NCBI GenBank assembly: GCA_003157945.1
Contig: PMFY01000351.1
Coordinates: forward strand, 4,381-10,686
Length of the DNA stretch: 6,306 bases
Source of the DNA: Acidimicrobiaceae bacterium
GTDB taxonomy: Bacteria; Actinomycetota; Acidimicrobiia; Acidimicrobiales; RAAP-2
Direction: 5' to 3'
Below the pieces are notes generated by a model. That model was not told where the DNA came from and did not search any database. It saw only the letters and a program-made list of their open reading frames with translations. This document shows positions 1-4,579 of the stretch, piece by piece (positions within the stretch are counted from its first letter, which is position 1; each line of letters opens with the position of its first letter). The position numbers and the translations under genes are program-made.

Positions 1-952
1 ACAGCCCGGCCCCCCGGACGACGCACTCCACGGGGTCGTCCACGACGTGGACGGGGACCTCGGTCGCCTGCGCCAGCCGTTCGGCCAGCCCACGGAGGCG
101 CGATCCTCCGCCCAGCAGGTGGATGCCCTCGTAGATGATGTCCTGGGCCAGTTCGGGTGGGGCATCGGCCAGGCAGCCGAGCACCGTGTCGACGACGAGC
201 TCGACCTGCTCGGACAAGGCGTAGCGGATCTCCTCGCCGGTGAGCACGACCGCGCAGGGCCGACCGGTCGTGACCTCCCGACCCTTCACCTCGGCCCGCA
301 ACTCCTGGTCCGAGGGGAGGGCCGATCCGATGGCGATCTTCAGCTCCTCGCCGGTGCGGTCGCTGATGGCCACGCCGTGCTTCTGGCGGACGTACTCCTG
401 GACGGCGGCGTCCATGTCGTACCCGCCGCAGCGCACGGCCCGATACGCCACGATCCCACCGAGCGAGATCACCGCCGTCTCGGTGGTGCCGCCTCCGACG
501 TCGACGACCATGCTGCCGACCGGCTCGTGGATGTCGAGGCCCGCGCCGATGGCGGCGGCCATGGGCTGCTCGATCAGGTGGGCGGCCGACGCCCCGGCCC
601 GTCGGGCCGCCTCCTTGACCGCCCGCCGCTCCACCGACGTGATGGCCGACGGCACGCAGATCAGGACCCGGGGGCGGTTCAGCTTGGTCACCCCGGCCCG
701 CTTCAGCAGGAGGCGGATGGTGCGTTCGGTGATGTCGAAGTCGGTGATGGCCCCTTCGCGGAGCGGGCGGACGGCGACGATGTACCCGGGCGTGCGACCG
801 ATCAGCTGCAGGGCCTCGTCGCCCACGGCGAGCACCTCGTGGGTGCGGGTGTTGAGGGCGATCACGGTCGGCTCCTCGAGGATGACCCCCTTCCCCTTGG
901 CGAAGACCTGGGTGTTGGAGGTCCCGAGGTCGATCGCGAGGTCCCGGGCCAC
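1..952 (-). CDS. mreB: Rod shape-determining protein MreB (3' end cut off by window edge)
   Basis: Bacterial actin homologue that polymerises under the inner membrane on ATP and positions the elongation peptidoglycan machinery. 317 codons are visible; the usual length is about 340, so roughly the last 25-30 residues lie outside. Actin-fold motifs are in order: phosphate-1 loop DLAIDLGTSNT (residues 4-14), PSAITSVERR (101-110), HLIEQPMAAAIGAG (125-138), phosphate-2 loop VDVGGGTTET (150-159) and the adenosine motif LLGGGSRLRGL (279-289). The chosen start is GTG 952-950, giving (M)ARDLAIDLGTSNT, the normal N-terminus of actinobacterial MreB. The frame stays open upstream, but nothing there looks like MreB. 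No Shine-Dalgarno is present, and a TACGAT hexamer ends 6 nt before the GTG, suggesting a leaderless mRNA. It is transcribed divergently from the PDZ protein. Family identity is very secure; a paralogue such as Mbl cannot be excluded. Confidence 0.96.
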   Translation of the reverse strand, partial: MARDLAIDLGTSNTQVFAKGKGVILEEPTVIALNTRTHEVLAVGDEALQLIGRTPGYIVAVRPLREGAITDFDITERTIRLLLKRAGVTKLNRPRVLICVPSAITSVERRAVKEAARRAGASAAHLIEQPMAAAIGAGLDIHEPVGSMVVDVGGGTTETAVISLGGIVAYRAVRCGGYDMDAAVQEYVRQKHGVAISDRTGEELKIAIGSALPSDQELRAEVKGREVTTGRPCAVVLTGEEIRYALSEQVELVVDTVLGCLADAPPELAQDIIYEGIHLLGGGSRLRGLAERLAQATEVPVHVVDDPVECVVRGAGL

Positions 953-958
953 CCCGTC

Positions 959-964
959 ATCGTA
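959..964 (-). promoter_or_regulatory. Putative -10 box of leaderless mreB promoter
   Basis: On the minus strand TACGAT (TANNNT type, the main sigma factor -10 pattern in actinobacteria) is followed by GACGGG and then the GTG start at 952. This spacing would put the transcription start on or next to the first base of the codon. No clear -35 element is visible. Inference from pattern and spacing only. Confidence 0.5.
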
Positions 965-1052
965 GGGCGGTCCGCAGGCCCCCCGGGCGGGGGTCGGTCG
1001 GGTCGCCTCGCGGACGACGGCGCCGCGCCGTCCTTTCCGGCGCCGTGGTCGG

Positions 1053-1058
1053 TAACCT
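1053..1058 (+). promoter_or_regulatory. Putative -10 box of leaderless promoter for the PDZ protein
   Basis: TAACCT (TANNNT) is followed by 7 nt and then GTG at 1066, with no Shine-Dalgarno. This supports GTG 1066 over the GTG at 1045, which lies upstream of the hexamer. The region 953-1065 is therefore a compact divergent promoter region with the mreB -10 box facing the other way, about 90 bp apart. Confidence 0.5.
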
Positions 1059-1065
1059 TCGCTCC

Positions 1066-2286
1066 GTGCACGGGGAGCCGCCAGACGACATCGACGTGCC
1101 CGTCGACGACGGCGACGACGACGGGCCGCTGCGCGGCTGGGTCCCGCAGGACGACCGGCTCTGGCTCCACCCCTCCGAGCGCGGCACGGCACGCAGTGCC
1201 CTGTCCGACCGACCTGCACCCCAGCCGACCCGCGCGCCGGGCGGCCGGTGGATGATCGGTGGTCTCGCCGCCTGCGTGGCCGTCACCATGGTCGTGGTCA
1301 GCATGGCCGTGGTCGCGGCGGACCGGGCCCAGGACGCCACCTCTCCGACCGGGACCTGGGTCAGTGGCGTGCCGACCACCGAGGTCGACCTCAGCAGCCT
1401 CACGACCACCCGCCACCTGTCCGCCGTCGCCCGGTCGACCCACGATTCCACCGTGGCGCTCCTGGTCGAGCGGGCCGGCCGCACGACCGTCCGGACCGGC
1501 ATCGTGGCCGAGGCCGGCGGCATCGTGGTGGCGCTGGCACCCGCCCTGGCCGGCGCCCGCAGCATCACCGCGGTCGAGCCGGACGGGACCCGTCAGCCGG
1601 CGGTCCTGGTCGGCAGCGACACGATCACCGGGATCACGGTGCTGCGCATCAGTGACGACCTCCCGGCCGCCACCTTCTCCACCTCCGACCCGTCCACCGG
1701 CTCGGTGGCGGTCGTCGAGGCCGAGGAGCGGGGGCACGGTCACGGGGCGGCTCCCGCCGTGCGGCTCTACGCCGGCACGGTGCTGTATGCCGGGGTGGCG
1801 ACCGGCGCCGGCCCGGCCGGCCGATTCTGCGCCACCGGCGTGGACGCCCCCCTGACCACCGGCGACCTGGGCAGCCCGCTCGTCGACACCACCGGCGCCG
1901 TGTCCGGGATCCTCGACACCGTCGTGGGGACGGGCCGGAGCCGTACGTCGGTGTTCCTGCCCGCCGAACTGGTCAGCGACGTCACCGACCAGATCGTCAG
2001 CCACGGTTGGGTCGCCCACGGTTCGCTCGGGGTCCTGGCCGTCGATCCGGCCCCCTCCTCCGGGCTCGAGGGCGCCGAGATCAGGTCCGTGACCGGGGGC
2101 GGCGCGGGCGAGCAGGCCGGGCTCGAGGCCGGAGACGTGCTGGTCGGGGTCGACGGGTACTCCGTGCGCTCGGTGGCCGAGCTGGACACCCGCCTCTACG
2201 GCGACCCGCCGGGATCGGAACTACGGGTCACCGTCGAGCGCGACGGATCCACGTTCAACACCGTGGCCGTCCTGACCGCCACCTGA
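1066..2286 (+). CDS. Membrane-anchored trypsin-fold/PDZ protein, HtrA-like, apparently catalytically dead
   Basis: 406 residues from GTG 1066 (an in-frame GTG at 1045 would add 7). The N-terminus is acidic and cytoplasmic, with GWVPQDDRLWLHPSERG (24-40), a DRLW-HPSE motif I recall from actinobacterial PDZ proteases. One transmembrane helix follows at about 63-85, then a threonine-rich linker, a degenerate chymotrypsin-like domain (about 115-315) and a C-terminal PDZ domain (about 318-405: LGVLAV, AGLEAGDVLVGVDG, GSELRVTVERDG). Aligned by eye to DegP/HtrA, the three catalytic positions are changed: His is Ala158 (IVVALAPAL), Asp is Gly189 (VGSDTITGITVLRI) and Ser is Leu268 (TTGDLGSPLVD instead of GNSGGPL). 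The flanking fold residues are kept, so the shell survives without the triad. The protein domain would lie outside the membrane. A binding or scaffold role through PDZ is inference. The next gene starts 61 bases downstream on the same strand. Confidence 0.85.
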   Translation: MHGEPPDDIDVPVDDGDDDGPLRGWVPQDDRLWLHPSERGTARSALSDRPAPQPTRAPGGRWMIGGLAACVAVTMVVVSMAVVAADRAQDATSPTGTWVSGVPTTEVDLSSLTTTRHLSAVARSTHDSTVALLVERAGRTTVRTGIVAEAGGIVVALAPALAGARSITAVEPDGTRQPAVLVGSDTITGITVLRISDDLPAATFSTSDPSTGSVAVVEAEERGHGHGAAPAVRLYAGTVLYAGVATGAGPAGRFCATGVDAPLTTGDLGSPLVDTTGAVSGILDTVVGTGRSRTSVFLPAELVSDVTDQIVSHGWVAHGSLGVLAVDPAPSSGLEGAEIRSVTGGGAGEQAGLEAGDVLVGVDGYSVRSVAELDTRLYGDPPGSELRVTVERDGSTFNTVAVLTAT

Positions 2287-2302
2287 CGCCGCGTCTTCCT
2301 GA

Positions 2303-2327
2303 CACCCCGCCGTCCCGTACCGGGGTG
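2303..2327 (+). terminator. Inverted repeat between PDZ gene and zincin-like gene
   Basis: CACCCCG (2303-2309) and CGGGGTG (2321-2327) are perfect complements around an 11-nt loop. The repeat lies 16 bases after the upstream stop codon and 9 bases before the downstream -10 box. There is no T-run. It could be a weak terminator for the PDZ gene or an operator over the -35 zone of the next promoter; the sequence does not decide between these. Confidence 0.35.
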
Positions 2328-2335
2328 GGCCGCCG

Positions 2336-2341
2336 TAGCAT
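2336..2341 (+). promoter_or_regulatory. Putative -10 box of leaderless promoter for the zincin-like gene
   Basis: TAGCAT (TANNNT) is followed by exactly 6 nt (GGCCGC) and then ATG 2348. No Shine-Dalgarno is present. This suggests the gene has its own promoter although it follows the PDZ gene on the same strand. Confidence 0.5.
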
Positions 2342-2347
2342 GGCCGC

Positions 2348-3607
2348 ATGACACCGTCCGACCCCGGGGACGCCGGCAACCCGTTCCAGTCACTGCTCGG
2401 CGACCTGATGAACATGCTGGGGTCGAACGGTCCCGACCAGTGGGAGATGACCCGCTCGTTCGCCCTCAACGTCGCCACCGGTGGGACCCCCGAGTCGAAT
2501 GTCGAGCCGCTCCAGCGCATCCAGGTCGAGCAGCTGTCGCGCGTGGCCGAACTCAACGTGATGGAGGTCACCGGCCTGCCGGTCACCCCGGACGGCCGCC
2601 GCCTCACCTGCGTGCCCGTGGGCCGCGGCGACTGGACGGTGCGGGCGCTCGAGTCGTGGCGTCCGGTGCTGTCGGCGCTGGCCGCCCCACCCCCCGCCGC
2701 CCCCGAGACGGCGCCCGCACCGACCGGCGCACCGGGCCTCGACCCCCTGGACGACGACCCGACCGGTGGGATGGCGGCCATGCTCGGGCAGTGGGCCTCG
2801 GCCATCGGGCCGATGTTCCTCGGACTCCAGATCGGTTCGGTCGTCGGGCACCTCGCCCAGCGCACCCTCGGGCAGTATCCGCTGGCCGTACCGTGGGCGC
2901 CGTCCGACGAGCTCCTGCTCGTCACGGCCAACATCGCCGAGTTCGCCTCCGACTGGAGCCTGCCCGAGGAGGAGGCGCTCCTGTGGGTGTGCGCCCGGGA
3001 GCTGGCGTCCAACACCGTCATGAGTCGGCCGGCCGTCCGGGTCCACCTCGAGCAGCTGCTCCTGGCACTCGCCGCGTCCCAGGCCGCGGCCCAGCAGGAC
3101 ATGGCGGGCAAGCTGCGCGGGCTGATGACCGGCGAGGGGGGAGACCCGATGCTCGGCGCCGGCATGGACCTCGAGTCGATGCAGAACATGTTCGGCGACC
3201 CCGAGGCCCTCCTCGGTGACCTGCTGACCCCGGAGAGCCGTCGCACGTCGGACCAGCTCACCGCCGTCGCGGTGGTGGTCGACGCCTACGCCGACCACAT
3301 CGCCACGCAGGTGGGGGCGAAGCTCGTGGGCTCCCACGCGCTGCTGGCCGAGGCCTGGTACCGCCGGCGCACCGAGCGCGGCAAGGGCGAGGAGGCGGCG
3401 GGCGCACTCTTCGGACTCGATCTCGAGCAGGCGCAGGTCGACCGGGGACGGGCCTTCGTGGCCGGTGTCGTCGAGCGCGCCGGCGAGGAGTCACTGGCCC
3501 GGCTCTGGGAGCCGGTGCGGAACCTGCCGACACCGGCCGAGGTCGATGCGCCGGGCCTGTGGCTGGAGCGCATCGACCTGCCGTCGTCGGGCGCCGCGGC
3601 CGACTGA
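2348..3607 (+). CDS. DUF2342/zincin_2-type protein (putative zinc metalloprotease relative) lacking the zinc motif
   Basis: 419 residues; ATG 2348 is supported by the adjacent -10-like hexamer. Features recalled for this actinobacterial family are present: an N-terminal NPFQSLLGDLMNML (11-24), the glycine-rich FLGLQIGSVVGHLAQRTLGQY (157-177), SLPEEEALLWV (204-214), the VDAYADH helix (311-317), AEAWYRRR (334-341), a GLDL segment (356-359) and the LPTPAEVDAPGLWLERI end (393-409). A Pro/Ala-rich linker spans about 113-137. Where active members carry HExxHH, this protein reads R217-E218-L-A-S221-N222, so both histidine ligands are gone. The later Glu (of an EGY-type motif) appears as Asp312. No signal peptide is seen. 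In mycobacteria, as I recall, a family member sits beside a PDZ-domain protease gene, matching the neighbour here. Family assignment is good; loss of metal binding is inferred from remembered consensus. Confidence 0.8.
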   Translation: MTPSDPGDAGNPFQSLLGDLMNMLGSNGPDQWEMTRSFALNVATGGTPESNVEPLQRIQVEQLSRVAELNVMEVTGLPVTPDGRRLTCVPVGRGDWTVRALESWRPVLSALAAPPPAAPETAPAPTGAPGLDPLDDDPTGGMAAMLGQWASAIGPMFLGLQIGSVVGHLAQRTLGQYPLAVPWAPSDELLLVTANIAEFASDWSLPEEEALLWVCARELASNTVMSRPAVRVHLEQLLLALAASQAAAQQDMAGKLRGLMTGEGGDPMLGAGMDLESMQNMFGDPEALLGDLLTPESRRTSDQLTAVAVVVDAYADHIATQVGAKLVGSHALLAEAWYRRRTERGKGEEAAGALFGLDLEQAQVDRGRAFVAGVVERAGEESLARLWEPVRNLPTPAEVDAPGLWLERIDLPSSGAAAD

Positions 3608-3620
3608 CCGGCGCGGAGGT

Positions 3621-3974
3621 TCAGGCCGGGGTGTCGGCGGCCGGCGCGGCCTCCGCAGCCGGCGCGGCCGCGGGTGCGGCCGTCTCCTCCTCGGGCAGGC
3701 CGAGGTCCCACTCGATCAGGATGTTCTCCCGCTCGGCGTCGCGGATGACGCGCTCGCGGTTGCGGCGGTACTGCGGGTCGTGCGGCGGCAGGAGCACCAG
3801 CCGGGCGTTGGTCCGGCGGCGGAACTCCTCGATGAGGGCGGCGTCGCCGAAGTCGGAGCGGACCTCCCAGTGCGGGGCGACCGGGCCGAGGTAGACGATC
3901 CGCACGTGGCCGACCGGGGGCTGCGGTTCGGCATCCTCGTCGGGGAGGGTCGGATCATCGGTGACCGGGGTCAT
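3621..3974 (-). CDS. Small acidic hypothetical protein with Ala/Pro/Glu-rich tail
   Basis: 117 residues, function not recognised. It has three parts. The first is an acidic, proline-rich N-terminus (1-21). The second is a compact core (22-91) with a beta-like start VRIVYLGPVAPHWEV, a charged helix ALIEEFRRRTNARLVLLPPH, then DPQYRRNRERVIRDAERENI and IEWDL. The third is a low-complexity tail (92-117) made of Ala, Pro and Glu. No membrane segment, signal peptide, cysteine cluster or catalytic motif is visible. It is likely soluble, perhaps with a nucleic-acid or protein-binding core. ATG 3974 is chosen because AGGAGG lies upstream (3985-3990) with 10-nt spacing and a TAGGAT box lies further up. 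It converges on the zincin-like gene, with 13 bases between the stop codons. Core-only conservation with a variable tail would be expected if it is real. Confidence 0.8.
   Translation of the reverse strand: MTPVTDDPTLPDEDAEPQPPVGHVRIVYLGPVAPHWEVRSDFGDAALIEEFRRRTNARLVLLPPHDPQYRRNRERVIRDAERENILIEWDLGLPEEETAAPAAAPAAEAAPAADTPA
3640..3671. repeat. 12-bp direct repeat inside the Ala-rich tail
   Basis: GCCGGCGCGGCC occurs at 3640-3651 and again at 3660-3671, a 20-bp period. It encodes part of the alanine-rich C-terminal tail of the small minus-strand gene. The 20-bp period is not a multiple of three, so the two copies are read in different frames. Confidence 0.6.
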
Positions 3975-3984
3975 GGCAGTGGTT

Positions 3985-3990
3985 CCTCCT
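3985..3990 (-). promoter_or_regulatory. Ribosome binding site of the small hypothetical gene
   Basis: AGGAGG on the minus strand, 10 nt before ATG 3974. This is a textbook anti-Shine-Dalgarno match, in contrast with the leaderless-looking genes to its left, and it fixes the start. Confidence 0.75.
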
Positions 3991-4007
3991 GGGACGGCAG
4001 TCCCGAG

Positions 4008-4013
4008 ATCCTA
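4008..4013 (-). promoter_or_regulatory. Putative -10 box of the small hypothetical gene
   Basis: TAGGAT (TANNNT) on the minus strand, 33 nt upstream of ATG 3974, which would give a short leader of about 27 nt containing the AGGAGG site. No convincing -35 box is visible. Confidence 0.4.
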
Positions 4014-4203
4014 CCGCCGCCCGGCCGGGCTCCCGTCCGGCGGCGGAAGCGGAGGGGCATCGACGGGTCCCGGTGGCGCCGACCGGGGCCCTCGCCGGTC
4101 GTCCGGGGTCGTCTCCCGGAGGGGCGGTCGGGAGCTTCCTAAGAAGGCCCAGGTCACAGATAAGAATCCGGTGAGGAATCCCGCAGAACCCCCCGAAAAC
4201 GCA

Positions 4204-4281
4204 CCGTCCGGAGGCCCCGGGCGCGACACTGGGAGGGCAACGGACAACCGGAGTCCCGAGGGGTCAGGAACCCCCGGACGG
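4204..4281 (+). ncRNA. Candidate structured 5' leader of the WhiB gene
   Basis: CCGTCCGG (4204-4211) is perfectly complementary to CCGGACGG (4274-4281), closing a 62-nt interior. Inside, GGGA (4231-4234) can pair with TCCC (4254-4257) around a CGG-ACAA-CCG mini-hairpin, and GGGT (4261-4264) with ACCC (4270-4273). The domain ends 28 nt before ATG 4310 and could be a regulatory leader. It matches no riboswitch class I can name. In DNA this GC-rich, chance pairing is a real alternative. Confidence 0.3.
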
Positions 4282-4300
4282 CGGTTGGCCACGAGGATCT

Positions 4301-4306
4301 GGAGGA
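4301..4306 (+). promoter_or_regulatory. Ribosome binding site of the WhiB-like gene
   Basis: GGAGGA lies 3 nt before ATG 4310, closer than usual. It sits in the loop of a possible weak GGAT/ATCC hairpin (4295-4298 with 4306-4309). The next in-frame ATG (4325) is too far from this site, so 4310 remains the best start. Confidence 0.6.
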
Positions 4307-4309
4307 TCC

Positions 4310-4561
4310 ATGGACACGGACTGGATGGAAGTGGGGAAGTGCAAGGACCTGTCACCGTCCATCTTCTTCCCGAGTGACGGCGTCGGCGTGCAGGAGGCCC
4401 AGCGCATCTGCGCCGAGTGCCCCGTCGCCGAGGCCTGCCTGGAGTACGCGCTGGTCGAGCGCGTCGACCATGGTGTGTGGGGTGGCAAGTCCGAGCGCGA
4501 ACGTCGCCGGATCCTGCGCCGTCGCCGGGTCGGACTGAGCGTCGTCGGCGCCGGCGCCTGA
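4310..4561 (+). CDS. WhiB-family [4Fe-4S] transcriptional regulator
   Basis: 83 residues. WhiB-like proteins bind a [4Fe-4S] cluster and typically act by binding region 4 of the principal sigma factor. All hallmarks are present: four cysteines at 11, 34, 37 and 43 (C-x22-C-x2-C-x5-C), a FFPSDG loop (20-25), the GVWGG turn (55-59) and a basic C-terminal SERERRRILRRRR helix (61-73) for DNA contact. The subtype is unclear. It resembles the short WhiB1/WhiB2-like proteins, but Gly-Val-Trp and the residues between cysteines do not match one class decisively, so no symbol is given. The gene has a long upstream region with possible RNA structure. The formimidoyltransferase gene follows after 7 bases, suggesting one transcript. 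Confidence 0.95.
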   Translation: MDTDWMEVGKCKDLSPSIFFPSDGVGVQEAQRICAECPVAEACLEYALVERVDHGVWGGKSERERRRILRRRRVGLSVVGAGA

Positions 4562-4562
4562 C

Positions 4563-4579
4563 ACCGGCGTGACGCCGGT
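4563..4579 (+). repeat. Perfect inverted repeat centred on the formimidoyltransferase start codon
   Basis: ACCGGCGT (4563-4570), G, ACGCCGGT (4572-4579). As RNA it forms a 6-bp stem ACCGGC/GCCGGT with a 5-nt loop GTGAC that exposes the GTG start (4569-4571). It lies directly after the WhiB stop codon. A further 12-bp GC palindrome, GGCGCCGGCGCC, occupies 4547-4558. Neither has a T-run, so terminator function is doubtful. Confidence 0.45.

Larger units (their letters stand above)
3975..4309. other. 335-bp non-coding stretch between divergent genes
   Basis: The left part (3975-4013) holds the ribosome binding site and -10 box of the minus-strand gene. The middle (about 4014-4130) is GC-rich with nothing recognisable. 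At 4134-4200 the base composition shifts toward A-rich, with TAAGAA at 4140-4145 and again at 4161-4166 (start-to-start 21 bp). This is the likeliest promoter or operator zone for the WhiB gene, although no clean TANNNT box is seen. From 4204 to 4309 lies a leader with strong potential pairing. No tRNA or convincing small ORF was found. Confidence 0.6.

Noticed and set aside
47..1255. Long plus-strand open frame overlapping mreB
   Set aside because: It is antisense to a clear MreB reading frame, with a Gly/Asp/His/Arg-rich composition typical of shadows in GC-rich DNA and no recognisable motifs.
862..2019. Long minus-strand open frame opposite the PDZ gene
   Set aside because: It covers both the mreB start and the divergent promoter region. 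Its composition is low complexity, and the opposite frame has clear PDZ and transmembrane features.
2221..3337. Two long minus-strand open frames opposite the zincin-like gene
   Set aside because: Mirror frames of a gene with family-level landmarks; Arg/Ser/Gly-rich with no domain features.
4220..4285. Resemblance of the WhiB leader to the 3' part of the ydaO/c-di-AMP riboswitch (CCCGA...GTCAG...AACC)
   Set aside because: Only short pieces match. The strongly conserved CAGCTAACCTCGTA-like core is altered, so I do not call this class; a covariance-model search would settle it.
3961..4377. Plus-strand open frame across the non-coding stretch into WhiB
   Set aside because: It starts inside the small minus-strand gene, has no ribosome site and overlaps WhiB out of frame.
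4547..4558. 12-bp GC palindrome GGCGCCGGCGCC at the end of the WhiB gene
   Set aside because: Made only of G and C inside coding sequence; such palindromes are common by chance at this base composition.
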